A stretch of 64,000 nucleotides of DNA. Origin: Ichthyophis bannanicus (Eukaryota; Chordata; Amphibia; Gymnophiona; Ichthyophiidae). The position numbers and the translations under genes were made by a program. The stretch is taken from positions 106,307,026 to 106,371,025 of the forward strand of contig CM066051.1 of assembly GCA_033557465.1 (NCBI GenBank). Reading direction: 5' to 3'. How positions within the stretch are numbered: position 1 is the stretch's first letter; every line of letters begins with the position of its first letter. The notes below the pieces were generated by a model. It saw only the letters and a list, made by a program, of their open reading frames with translations, made no database searches and was not told where the DNA came from. Positions 9,554-19,944 of the stretch are shown here, piece by piece.

Positions 9554-11437
9554 TTCAATGCCATTGGATGGATGTGACCCGGGTTCTAGTTTCATCAATG
9601 ATAGCTAGTGTGATGAAGCAGACGCCAGTAAACCCATGGAGGTAGAAGAAACACTGATCTCTCTAAAGGAAATGCCATTGGATGGATGTGACCCGGGTTC
9701 TAGTTTCATCAATGATAGCTAGTGTGATGAAGCAGACACCAGTAAACCCATGGAGGTAGAAGAAACACTGATCTCTCTAAAGGAAATGCCATTGGATGGA
9801 TGTGACCCGGGTTCTAGTTTCATCAGTGATAACTAGTGTGATGAAGCAGACGCCAGTAAACCCATGGAGGTAGAAGAAACACTGATCTCTCTAAAGGAAA
9901 TGCCATTGGATGGATGTGACCCGGGTTCTAGTTTCATCAATGATAGCTAGTGTGATGAAGCAGACGCCAGTAAACCCATGGAGGTAGAAGGAAACACTGA
10001 TCTCTCTAAAGGAAATGCCATTGGATGGATGTGACCCGGGTTCTAGTTTCATCAATGATAGCTAGTGTGATGAAGCAGACGCCAGTAAACCCATGGAGGT
10101 AGAAGGAAACACTGATCTCTCTAAAGGAAATGCCATTGGATGGATGTGACCCGGGTTCTAGTTTCATCAATGATAGCTAGTGTGATGAAGCAGACACCAG
10201 TAAACCCATGGAGGTAGAAGGAAATACGGATCTCTCTAAAGGAAATGCCATTGGATGGATGTGACCCGGGTTCTAGTTTCATCAATGATAGCTAGTGTGA
10301 TGAAGCAGATGCCAGTAAACCCATGGAGGTAGAAGAAAACACTGATCTCTCTAAAGGAAATGCCATTGGATGGATGTGACCCGGGTTCTAGTTTCATCAA
10401 TGATAGCTAGTGTGATGAAGCAGACGCCAGTAAACCCATGGAGGTAGAAGAAACACTGATCTCTCTAAAGGAAATGCCATTGGATGGATGTGACCCGGGT
10501 TCTAGTTTCATCAATGATAGCTAGTGTGATGAAGCAGACGCCAGTAAACCCATGGAGGTAGAAGAAACACTGATCTCTCTAAAGGAAATGCCATTGGATG
10601 GATGTGACCCGGGTTCTAGTTTCATCAATGATAGCTAGTGTGATGAAGCAGACGCCAGTGAACCCAAGGAGGTAGAAGAAAACACTGATCTCTCTAAAGG
10701 AAATGCCATTGGATGGATGTGACCCGGGTTCTAGTTTCATCAATGATAGTGTGATGAAGCAGACGCCAGTGAACCCAAGGAGGTAGAAGAAAACACTGAT
10801 CTCTCTAAAGGAAATGCCATTGGATGGATGTGACCCGGGTTCTAGTTTCATCAATGATAGCAAGTGTGATGAAGCAGACGCCAGTAAACCCATGGAGGTA
10901 GAAGGAAACACTGATCTCTCTAAAGGAAATGCCATTGGATGGATGTGACCCGGGTTCTAGTTTCATCAATGATAGCTAGTGTGATGAAGCAGACGCCAGT
11001 GAACCCATGGAGGTAGAAGAAACACTGATCTCTCTAAAGGAAATGCCATTGGATGGATGTGACCCGGGTTCTAGTTTCATCAATGATAGCTAGTGTGATG
11101 AAGCAGACGCCAGTAAACCCATGGAGGTAGAAGAAAACACTGATCTCTCTAAAGTAAATACCATTGGATGGATGTGACCCGGGTTCTAGTTTCATCAATG
11201 ATAGCTAGTGTGATTAAGCAGACGCCAGTGAACCCATGGAGGTAGAAGAAACACTGATCTCTCTAAAGGAAATGCCATTGGATGGATGTGACCCGGGTTC
11301 TAGTTTCATCAATGATAGCTAGTATGATGAAGCAGATGCCAGTAAACCCATGGAGGTAGAAGAAAACACTGATCTCTCTAAAGGAAATGCCATTGGATGG
11401 ATGTGACCCGGGTTCTAGTTTCATCATTGATAGCTAG
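9554..11437 (+). repeat. 115-bp minisatellite, 17 units, made of LTR edge plus target DNA
   Basis: The motif TGTGACCCGGGTTCTAG recurs 17 times from 9573 to 11402 at 114-115 bp spacing (one interval is 111). Each unit joins 48 bp of target (CCATTGG...GATAGCTAG) to the first 67 bp of LTR A, from TGTGATGAAGCAGACGCCAG through the ATG to AAAGGAAATG. The array breakpoint shares AATG between target and LTR, which suggests microhomology-mediated tandem duplication after LTR insertion. Short frames inside are by-products of the array. Confidence 0.93.
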
Positions 11438-12349
11438 TGTGATGAAGCAGACGCCAGTAAACCCATGGAGGTAGAAGAAAACACTGATCTCTCTAAAGGA
11501 AATGATATACAGAAAGTGCAGTTAGTGAGAAGTGCAGCTAGAGGGAGCATGCACGGAGATTCTGAAGGTAGGCTGACACGCCCAGGTTGGGGTGATGCAA
11601 GAACTAATTCAAAGCATAATCAGATACACCTGGTCAGAGGGACAGAATCCTTACTTAAGAAACAGCTTTATAAGCAAAGCATAGACAAGCCAGGGAGGAG
11701 AGGGGCTGCACGAGCCGCAGCAGCTGCTGCTGATAGAGAAGAAAGAGAAAGGAGACGGCTCCAAAGAGAGGAGAAAAGGCAGTTGAACTTGCAGCCCTTA
11801 CAGAAAAGGAACAAGTTCCAGGAGAGCCAGTTTCAGGCTGGGAAGCTCCAGAAGGAAGTCTTCAGGAAGGACAGAAGGAGAACCGGGAGAGTGCCTGGTA
11901 GGGACAATACCAGAGACACAGACCCAAGAGTTCAGAGGTACCTTCATGTTTCTTCCCCTGTATGTGAGCCACAAGGAGTTCAGAGGTGGGTGAACCAGAC
12001 TCAGCCCAGGAGTCTAAGAGACACAGATCTGAACCAGGAACTGAGGCCAGCTCACAGAAAGGCCTGGAAGCCAGGGAACCGTAAGAGCAGCCAACGCAGC
12101 TGGAGAAAGGTTTGGGAACCTATAGAAAGAGTGCTTACCAAAAGTCCTGTTGCATATTTGCCAGACCGGGTACAGCCAGGCTGGAAAGCCTTAGAAAGAA
12201 GTTCTGAATTAAAACCAGGAATATATGGGGAAAGCTCAGGGGCAACAGATATCTCAGCAGAACAAGAGGCTATGCAGATAGACAGTGCTGAACCTGACCC
12301 TTTGCTAACTGAATGCCCTATGGACTGTACGTTTTGTTGTACTGGGAGT
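11438..12349 (+). CDS. U3-encoded ORF of LTR A (split by LTR B1)
   Basis: The frame is open from the first LTR base (TGT), with the first ATG at 11465 (MEVEENTDLSKGN). The product is basic and hydrophilic, with an Ala/Arg/Glu stretch (about residues 80-115 from the Met) like a charged helix. It has no signal peptide or membrane segment. It ends in an acidic segment MQIDSAEPDP followed by PMDCTFCC. LTR B1 interrupts it at 12350. Past the second GAGT copy the original frame would close at TAG 13901-13903, giving about 311 codons, close to the other family members. I do not recognise the protein. The position in U3 recalls MMTV sag or foamy bel genes, but no sequence likeness is claimed. Confidence 0.7.
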
Positions 12350-13276
12350 TGTGATAAGGAAGCTTATCATAGCTCAGGTAGGAGCTATAGAAAAGATGAT
12401 GTGACTCTGAACAAGCAACCTGTCAGTTTTGGTAGAAGTAAGAAAACAGAGTTTTCACATAAAAGACTACTAGTCCCAGAATGCACCAGGTTTCCAGCAG
12501 CCATGAGAGGGGCTGAAGTGAGAAAACGTGTGTGCAATCAAGAGAGCTATGAGGTAATCCCTAAGCACTCATCTCAAAGGGCAGGGCCTGATTCAACACA
12601 GCTGCGCTGTGTTAGGGAGGAGCACACATTAGAACAGAATAAGAATAGAGCTTATTCTACTGATAACAGCTTCAGGAAAAGATACAGCAACGGCTACAAG
12701 CACCAACATCACTTGGAGAAACAGAAGCCAAGCCAAGCGGATAGAGAGAGAAGGAAACTCTCTGGAAGGAAAAGAAGGAAGGCTATTGGAAGGTCTGGGA
12801 GATTCCAAGGCAGTACCTATACTGGGAGGTATTCCAAGTGCCAGCAGAGTCCATTGGACTGGAGTCAGCCAGAGGAATGGATTGGCAGAGATAGGAATCA
12901 CCAGGGGCTACCTGGAAGAGAGAAGACTGCACGTGGAAAGGACTTTCAGACCAAGGCCAGAAGGTATGTGAGAGGAGATCCAGTGTCCAGGGATCAAGAT
13001 TGGAAGGCTGGACATCAGAATTGGATTACATACTGGCCGGGCTATACAGAGAGGAATTATGATAGCAGGAGAGGCTCAGGTATGAACACTGATCCAGACC
13101 CTATCTATAATAGTGAATGGCAGCAAGGGAATAAGCATTCTCATGATAGTGCCTTATTGAAAGCCTCGTCTGTGCCAATGTATGATAGTGACCCTATGCT
13201 GATTGATGAAGGGGGAGATACAGCAGATGAAACTATTCATTACATGGACTGTTCTCTATCTAAATGCTATTGCTAG
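12350..13276 (+). CDS. U3-encoded ORF of LTR B1
   Basis: 308 codons are open from the first LTR base. By chance they are in phase with the interrupted LTR A frame, so the two read as one 603-codon frame from 11465. The product is rich in R, K, S and Q, with a conserved block DWKAGHQNWITYWPGYTERN also present in LTR B2, and ends MLIDEGGDTADETIHYMDCS-LSKCYC. There is no early ATG inside the LTR; the first is MRGAEVRK near 12511. Expression would need an upstream start or splicing. No known domain is recognised. Charge and lack of membrane segments suggest a nuclear or cytoplasmic protein (inference). Confidence 0.65.
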   Translation, partial: CDKEAYHSSGRSYRKDDVTLNKQPVSFGRSKKTEFSHKRLLVPECTRFPAAMRGAEVRKRVCNQESYEVIPKHSSQRAGPDSTQLRCVREEHTLEQNKNRAYSTDNSFRKRYSNGYKHQHHLEKQKPSQADRERRKLSGRKRRKAIGRSGRFQGSTYTGRYSKCQQSPLDWSQPEEWIGRDRNHQGLPGREKTARGKDFQTKARRYVRGDPVSRDQDWKAGHQNWITYWPGYTERNYDSRRGSGMNTDPDPIYNSEWQQGNKHSHDSALLKASSVPMYDSDPMLIDEGGDTADETIHYMDCSLSKCYC

Positions 13277-13875
13277 CTTTCTGTGAGCAAACACCTCAGC
13301 CATCACAAAGAAACCTAACTTTGTTCTTTATTTCCACTGCAAACAGCTCTTAAAGCAGGATTTGGGTTCACACAGTAGCAGCCAGCCAGCTAAAGGCTTG
13401 CAGCTGGTCAATTGATAGTAATTAAAGCTGCACCTGATTGTGTGTGTGAGCAAGGGAGAATCACTGCTGGGATCTGCGTGGAAAATAAGCAGAAGTTAAC
13501 CTAACAAGCAAAGTTCATTTATTTCTTTGTGCCTTTTTCATTTGGTAATTATTTGCTAAGAAAACATTAGCTAATTGCCTGACAAGCTGAAGGTTGTTTT
13601 CTGATTTGCTTTGTGACTTTATGTTATCCATTTAAACACTGCAAGCAAGTAACCTCATTTATATTGCTACCAAGCATATTTGTGCTGGGTGAATTAAACC
13701 CCATCAATAAAAGAAGTATTTTATTGGCCTTACCACTGGTTACACAACTCAATTATTGTCTTCAGCTGTGTTTGGGAGTGAATGAACTACATTACCCACA
13801 ATACCTTGCAAGAATCATATGAATATATGCATCGTCAAGATTGTGTAAGTTCTCACCCTAGGCAGCCGTCTGACA
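12350..13875 (+). mobile_element. Solo LTR B1, nested in LTR A
   Basis: It is bounded by TGTGATAAGG and GCAGCCGTCTGACA, with GAGT on both sides (12346-12349 and 13876-13879). AATAAA is at 13706-13711, 164 bp from the 3' end. It is 1526 bp and homologous along its whole length to LTR B2 at 56523-58073. Confidence 0.93.
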
Positions 13876-14325
13876 GAGTTTAGAATCCTTGAGAGAAATA
13901 TAGCCTGCAGGATAAACTTTTGAAACACAGTTTTGTTTGACAAGCTGAAAGAAGAAGCATTGCTTTTGTTTGTATAACCTGTTTTGTTTGAACCCTGCAT
14001 AACTAACAAAGACTGTGAAGCATATCCAAGTTTTTGACCTATGTAAATACCTTATGTGAAAATCCTGAACAAGGTGAAAATCCTGTTGTCTTCGTTTGAA
14101 CCTTTTGTGCATTAAGGGAATAAAACCTTATATTTTACCATTCACATAACTTACACAACTATTCATTATGAAGAAAGGGACTACTAGTACCAGAATGCTT
14201 CTGGGCTAACAAAAGTTTCTACCTTCAACAATAATGTCCACCCTGACCTTTAAGCACGTGGCTAAAGGGATGGGGTTGTGACATTAGCTGCTGTAATCAC
14301 ATTAGTTGCCGCTGCTGAATATCCC

Positions 14326-15164
14326 CCTGAAAGATATCAGTGATCTACACTTCCCAAATCTTTCTTCTCTTATCTCACTCTACACCTCTCCTCGGGAACT
14401 CCCTTTATCTGTACCCTTTTCTGCCACTGCCAACTCCAGGCTTTGTTCATTCTATCTTGCTACTCCATATGTTTGAAACAAACTACCTGAGTTTGTGCGT
14501 TGGACCTCTTCTCTAGCCCTACTCACATCTAGGCTAAAAACCCACATCTTTAAAGCTGCTTTTGGATTCTGATGCTCTTCACTCTCTTGTCCACTACTTA
14601 TGTGTATCTTGCCATACTCTAGTCCCCAGCTTCACTATGGCTTTGATTCTAAGAGGAAAGTGGGGCTGCACATCCCACTGGGACATCAGCCTTGCTATCC
14701 GCCCTTGCCATATGCTGTCTTGCGTCCCCCCCGTATGTACAGAACTGTGGGGGACAGAGGCGGCATGGAGGCAGAGAGTGGTCCTGTATGTCCAGTGATG
14801 GCCCTGTATGTCCGGGGATCACCAGGGGGACGCCCTGCTTATTCCACATCTGAGGGCACCCCACAGATTCTACTGTACCTGGTAGCCCCCCCCCTGGAAC
14901 TCGGAATCCCCCCCTCAGGCCAGCTGGCAGCACAAGATGGGTCCAGATCAGGGTCCTGGCTGTCCCCGCCAGGGGTCTGGCAGCAGGGTTGCAGAGGTCA
15001 GCACACTGGCAGGCGGGTTGGTAGGCAGTGAGGACATCCCTGCAGTACAGTAGGGGCACACTGGGCCATTTCTGGGCCCGGTCTTGCTCCCATGGTGCAG
15101 AATTGGGTCCAAACGAGCCCGTCCAGATGGCCCGGACATGTCCCTGATAGTCGGGCTCTATGTG
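14326..15164 (+). repeat. L2-like LINE 3' fragment, then unassigned GC-rich stretch
   Basis: 14370-14630 matches the usual C-terminal coding and 3' region of an L2-type LINE (AACAAACTACCTGAG, GGCTAAAAACCCACATCTTT). 14640-15160 is GC-rich with short C-tracts and repeated CCTGTATGTCC phrases. I can assign nothing to it, and overlapping frames on both strands there look like composition effects. Confidence 0.5.
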
Positions 15165-16106
15165 TTTTGTCTTGATTAGATTGTAAGCTCTTATGAGCAG
15201 GGACTGTATCTTACATCTATATGTACTGCGCTGTGTATGCCTTGTAGTGCTATATAAATGACTAGTAGTAGTAGCAGCAGGGACTGTATCTTACATCTAT
15301 ATGTACAGCGCTCTGTATGCCTTGTAGTGCTATACAAATTAGTAGTAGTAGTAGGGACTGTGTCTTACATCTATATGTACTGCGCTGTGTATGCCTTGTA
15401 GTGCTATACAAATAATTAGTAGTAGTAGTAGCAGCAGGGACTGTATCTTACATCTATATGTACAGCGCTGTGTATACCTTGTAGTGCTATACAAATAATT
15501 AGTAGTAGTAGCAGCCCGGACTGTATCTTACATCTATATGTACAGTGCTGTGTATGCCTTGTAGTGCTATACAAATGACTAGTAGTAGTAGTAGCAGCAG
15601 GGACTGTATCTTACATCTATATGTACAGCGCTGTGTATGCCTTGTAGTGCTATACAAATGATTATTATTAGTAGTAGCAGGGACGGTGTCTTACATCTAT
15701 ATGTACAGCGCTGTGTATGCCTTGTAGTGCTATACAAATGACTAGTAGTAGTAGCAGCAGGGACGGTGTCTTACTTCTATATGTACAGCGCTGTGTATGC
15801 CTTGTAGTGCTATACAAATGACTAGTAGTAGCAACAGGGACTGTATCTTACATTTATATGTACAGCGCTGTGTACGCCTTGTAGTGGTATACAAATGATT
15901 ATTATTAGTACTAGTAGCAGGGACGGTGTCTTACATTTATATGTACAGTGCTGTGTATGCCTTGTAGTGCTATACAAATGATTATTATTAGTACCAGTAG
16001 TAGTAGCAGGGACGTGTCTTACATCTATATGTACAGCGCTGTGTATGCCTTGTAGTGCTATACAAATGACTAGTAGTAGCAGGGACGGTGTCTTACATCT
16101 ATATGT
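15165..16106 (+). repeat. LINE-tail-derived tandem array, about 80-bp unit
   Basis: About 12 units of GCAGGGACTGTATCTTACAT, CTATATGTACAGCGCTGTG, TATGCCTTGTAGTGCTATAC, AAATGACTAGTAGTAG recur at 73-85 bp spacing. The unit is the 3' tail of a common LINE in this window, amplified in tandem. The array is split by LTR C and resumes at 17449. Confidence 0.93.
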
Positions 16107-17075
16107 TGTCACGAGGTAACGCCAGCAGAGCCCATAAATGTAAGGGAGAGTGAGCAAAACAGCAGGGAAAATGACAGCTCAGCTTCACAAATGGGAAAGG
16201 ATTGCCAAGAGCAACGGTGGAAAACACACTCACAAGGTGTTAGGGAACGCCCAAGCAGAGACGGAGCTCAGAGCTCATTAGAGAATAGAGAGCACCTGCA
16301 GGGAGGCGGAGCCCAGGCTAACACCAAGTGCAATATATTGAGGACTCACTCACCAATAGATAGAACACGGCAGGGAGAGAGAACACGTGGGAGAACCCAA
16401 GAGGGAAGGAACACACGAGAGGGACTGAGAACACGAGAGAGAGCTCAGGAAGGAACTCGTGAGAGAGCTGTGAGGACTGAGCCAAGGAAAAGCTCCAAGG
16501 AGTCAGAGGTTGGTGACTTGCAAAGAAGCTGTGGGGAACAGCAATGCATATCCTCCCAGTATCCTCCGGAGTATTGCAGTGAGGCAATAAGGAAGGGCAG
16601 TCCTACAGCTAAGCTTACAAGCTACAAACAATTTGACTACAGGCAAGCAGAAGGGGAAAGTTCTTACCCTGAGGCACATTGGCTGGAGTTAGAAAAACGC
16701 CGTGAGAGAAGGGGAACAGAACAGAGCTACACACGTCATAGAAAGCAGGAAGCATTAGGATCTAGAGAGAGACGTATTCTCCCTAGTAGAAGGGATTTAG
16801 AACACCCAGACTTCCTCTGCACATATGAAGAGATTTGTAGAGCTCAGGACTCTAAATACAAACATTACGGTGATTTCCCACAAGCCACTAGGATAGTGGA
16901 AGAAGAGAATCTGTTCACTCCTCAGCAGAGACAGTTTAACTTAAAGGGCATTTTGGAGCCAGAAGTTCTGTCTGACGAGGGAGAAATGCAAGTGGAATTT
17001 CCTGAAGATATTTCAGAGAGTATAGAAATGGACTGTACTTACACTTTGTCAGATTGTATAAATTCTCTATGCTAA
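16107..17075 (+). CDS. U3-encoded ORF of LTR C
   Basis: 322 codons are open from the first LTR base, with the first ATG at 16191. The middle (about residues 85-130 from LTR base 1) is rich in R, T, E and G (RTRQGERTRGRTQEG). The C-terminus turns acidic (GEMQVEFPEDISESIE) and ends MDCTYTLSDCINSLC. It shares start phase, length and the acidic-MDC ending with the ORFs of LTRs A, B and D, though the middle is not obviously alignable by eye. It has no signal peptide, transmembrane span or known domain. Stop-poor purine-rich composition helps it stay open, but the shared features argue for a real gene in the parent element. Confidence 0.7.
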   Translation, partial: CHEVTPAEPINVRESEQNSRENDSSASQMGKDCQEQRWKTHSQGVRERPSRDGAQSSLENREHLQGGGAQANTKCNILRTHSPIDRTRQGERTRGRTQEGRNTREGLRTRERAQEGTRERAVRTEPRKSSKESEVGDLQRSCGEQQCISSQYPPEYCSEAIRKGSPTAKLTSYKQFDYRQAEGESSYPEAHWLELEKRRERRGTEQSYTRHRKQEALGSRERRILPSRRDLEHPDFLCTYEEICRAQDSKYKHYGDFPQATRIVEEENLFTPQQRQFNLKGILEPEVLSDEGEMQVEFPEDISESIEMDCTYTLSDCINSLC

Positions 17076-17448
17076 AGCAGCAAGAAGTGCTGATTGAAGA
17101 AACAGCTGCAAGTTTAAACGTGAGTGGAAAGAACTGTTTCTGTTACTTTTGTGCTGTTTAATTAATGCTGAAGGAAGCTTATTTTTGTTCCAGTATTTTC
17201 CTTTGATTGTTACCAGAAGTATGGTCTATATTTTTTTTGTTCCATGGTTTTGAATCCGCCCCGGACGGGGAATAAAACCCAAGTTAAACCTTACCCTCTG
17301 CCTCAACTACAATTATTGGTACAAGGTACAAACTACGGGAACCAGAAGGCTTTGCTACTGCCTTCCCGGGGACGTAACTGCCAGTAAAATACTGTCCCCT
17401 CAAGCTGTCCAAGCACTCCTTAGCCTCTGGGCCAGCTAGTGGGTCACA
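16107..17448 (+). mobile_element. Solo LTR C in the LINE-tail array
   Basis: It runs from TGTCACGAGGTAACGCCAGC to GCTAGTGGGTCACA (1342 bp), with ATGT duplicated at 16103-16106 and 17449-17452. The array unit resumes exactly after it, which confirms the borders. AATAAA is at 17271-17276, 172 bp from the end. Confidence 0.95.
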
Positions 17449-17590
17449 ATGTACAGCGCTGTGTACGCCTTGTAGTGCTATACAAATGATTAGTAGTAGT
17501 AGTAGTAGCAGGGACTGTATCTTACATCTATATGTACGGCGCTGTGTATGCCTTGTAGTGCTATGCAAATGATTAGTAGTAGTAGTAAAA
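17449..17590 (+). repeat. Continuation of the 80-bp LINE-tail array
   Basis: Two further units after LTR C, ending in GTAGTAGTAGTAAAATG. 17591-17800 holds no recognisable feature. Confidence 0.9.
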
Positions 17591-17803
17591 TGAAAGAATG
17601 AACAGGAAACATCCTGCAGCATCCTGAGGAAAAGAGTATCAGCAAATCTGTGGGATTCCGCCAGTGGGCGAGAAGCTGGATCTGACCAGTGATGGTCCAG
17701 ACCCGTAGAGCAGGGCCTAGGTTGATGTTCTACTGCCATATAGCTGAAAAACAAGAATTTTGAGAAGCTCCTCTTGAGGTTGGTGGTGCATTATTGACGC
17801 TAT

Positions 17804-18375
17804 ATGCCTGTGGTACCTTGGGATAAAGTAGAATTGCTTAAGAAATATTTCTGTTCTGCATTCAGAGATGAAGGAGTAAGAGTAGTACCTCTGAAAACAG
17901 CCATAAATAGGAACAGAAGAGAGGCGGATCTTGAACGATTTTCAGAAGACTGTGTTCGGAAGTTGCTAGCTAAACCAAAAGTAGACAAAATGATGGGGCC
18001 AGATGGGATACATGCAAGGGTATTGAAGGAATTTAGGAAAGTTCTAGCAGCTCCACTGTCTGACTTTTTCAACGGTTCTTTAGAGTCAGGAGTGGTCCCC
18101 GAGGACGGGAGAAGGGTGCATGGGGTTTTGCAACGTAAAAACCGAAGGTTGATAAGAATGTGGCTGGGAATTAAAGTCCAGTTAGCCTGAACTCTGTGGT
18201 GAATAAATTCATGGAAATGCTGCTAAAACAGACGATAGTGAGGTTTCTGGAATCCAATGGATTGCAGGAACTGAGGCAGCATGGCTTTACTAGAGGCAGG
18301 TTTTGCCAGACAAATCTCATTAATTTCTTTGACTGGGTGACCAGAGAATTGGACCGAGGGAGAGAGCTAGATAAG
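17804..18375 (+). pseudogene. CR1-type LINE ORF2 fragment
   Basis: Two adjacent frames (17804-18190 and 18196-18375) carry the CR1 reverse transcriptase entry region: the MGPDGIHARVLKEF block, SLESGVVPEDGR, then LRQHGFTRGRFCQTNLINFFDW, with a frame change near 18190. The catalytic FADD region is missing. It is truncated against a minus-strand CR1 3' end. Confidence 0.85.
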
Positions 18376-18450
18376 AACATAAGAACTGCCATACTGGGTC
18401 AGATCAAAGGTTCATCAAGTCCAGTGTCCTGTTTCTAACAGTGGCCAAGC
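18376..18450 (-). repeat. CR1 3' end fragment
   Basis: ATAAGAACATAAGAACTGCC, ATACTGGGTCAGATC and CAGTGTCCTGTTTC form the reverse complement of the usual CR1 3' end, seen again at 32434, 50708 and 60184. Confidence 0.8.
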
Positions 18451-19944
18451 CAAAGATAATAGTCAAAGATTCAGCACTGATAAACATGAAAGTGTAGAAA
18501 GAATACCTGTCTATTTCAACTGTACAATAGTACCATAAAGCAACAACTACATTTTTATTCAAGAGAATTCAAGTAGTAATTTCAGATGCCCATCCAAAAG
18601 CTATGAGCGAGGGGTATAGACAAAAAAAGACTGAGATCATCTACTAAGAGACTATTTCTCACCTGTAACAGAAGTTTTCTGTAGAAAGCAAGACTCATCA
18701 GGCACACAAGTGGGAAACATCACCACATACCATCAAGGACAGAACTCTCCCAGTGAACCAACTGCAAAGTTCACCACTCTCTCCCCAGTATTTATTTATT
18801 TATTTGTTTGTTACATTTTTCTATACTGCCCCTTCCAGAGATCAGGTGTGGTTTACATATGACTAACATTTATATAAAAACTTGCAGTACCTCAGTTCCA
18901 TAGCTCAAAAAGGAATGCAGCTCTTGGGGAGGTGAGAGGGACTGAGCAACTAGCAGGACTGAGTCAGACACACACGATCAGGGCAACTCATATATCTCTG
19001 AAATGGTCTATTTAGAGAATTCCGTGATCGTGAAAAGCTGCAAGAGTTGCATTGCCACAAAGACAGGTTGGCCAGCCCAGTTCTCTGATGGCAGACTGGT
19101 CAGGCAGTAGTGTGAAACAAGGACTGTCACTGCTCTACATATGGTAACCAGAGAAGCATACTTCAAGAGAGCCATCATAGCTGCGGTAGCTCTGATTTGA
19201 TAAGATTTCACTTTACTGGCTAAAGGAATACAAATTTGTTTGCAATAGAACTGGATGCAGTATGCTAGCCAATTTTCCAGCATTTGTTTGCCCATTCTGT
19301 TAGGGTCAAAGTAGAAAAACAGCTGCACAAACTTTGATGAATTCAGCTCTTTTGAGAGAGTAGGTGAGAAATCATTTGCAATCTAGTGTGAAGGGTCTTC
19401 CTGTATGGTTTCTTATGTGGTACTGGATAAACATAGGAAGCGCTATTTCCTCTAATACAAAGAGGTGTAACTACTTGGGATGCCTTAGATGAGCTACTTT
19501 GTTATAATGAAACACATTATATGGTTCATAGGTTCACTTATTCTTCTAGCCAACGTAACCACTACTAATTAACATGTTGTAGTGAAGCAGATTCTATTGG
19601 ATCAAATGTGGGCTTCATAAGAGATGTAAATCAGATACTGAGGCTTCTGAAAAGACTCTTCATGAGTCAAGAAATGATAGGAAAGTTTATCAGCTGGAGT
19701 GTGATAGGCCAAGAGAATGCCCAGATGTACTCTGATAAAAGATGGATGGAGTCCTACATGATAAAGATGGTATAAGTAATATAAAATGGTGTCAGGAGGA
19801 CAATGAATGGGGTTATGATCATTTGTGAAACGACAGGTGGAAAACCTCTTCCACTGAAAGATGTAGGTATAGCTTAAAAATGATTTTCTTGCAACAAGTA
19901 ACACACCTTGAATTGGCTTTGATAGTTCTAGAGTAAAGGCTAAA
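18451..19944. other. Unassigned repeat-like sequence with one LINE tail
   Basis: 18786-18880 is a minus-strand LINE tail (TTTATTTATTTATTTG, then CTGCCCCTTCCAGAGATCAG). The rest is AT-rich with no motif I can name. A 106-codon minus frame at 19008-19328 shows no domain and is not called. Confidence 0.4.

Larger units (their letters stand above)
11438..14283 (+). mobile_element. Solo LTR A (about 1316 bp without the nested LTR B1)
   Basis: It starts TGTGATGAAGCAGACGCCAG and ends GGGGTTGTGACA, with flanking CTAG (11434-11437) and TTAG (14284-14287), a 4-bp duplication with one mismatch. The start resembles that of LTR C (TGTCACGAGGTAACGCCAG). AATAAA lies at 14119-14124, 160 bp before the end, as expected for R/U5. 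LTR B1 is inserted at 12350 with a GAGT duplication. Most of U3 is an open reading frame. No internal retroviral genes adjoin it. Confidence 0.85.
9338..14325. mobile_element. hAT-like MITE split by the 115-bp array and LTR A
   Basis: The left end CAGTGGGGTATTCAGCAG (about 9338-9355) and the reverse complement of the right end near 14308-14325 (CAGGGGGATATTCAGCAG) match at 16 of 18 positions. Both begin CAG as in hAT elements. The left interior (9356-9553) repeats ATTCAGCC/GCTGAATATC motifs, and the right remnant is only 14284-14325. I found no clear 8-bp duplication, so the class is tentative. Confidence 0.5.

Noticed and set aside
10579..10935. 118-codon minus frame with repeated SREISVFFYLLGF-like phrases
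   Set aside because: By-product of the 115-bp array.
14562..15139. Overlapping frames of 60-143 codons on both strands
   Set aside because: GC-rich composition keeps stops rare; mutually overlapping and without domain or codon signal.
15165..16106. CRISPR-like regular repeat array
   Set aside because: Units are directly tandem with no unique spacers, in vertebrate repeat DNA; it is a LINE-tail minisatellite.
18196..18438. Host gene exon
   Set aside because: CR1 RT words (HGFTRGRFCQTNLIN) identify it as a LINE remnant.
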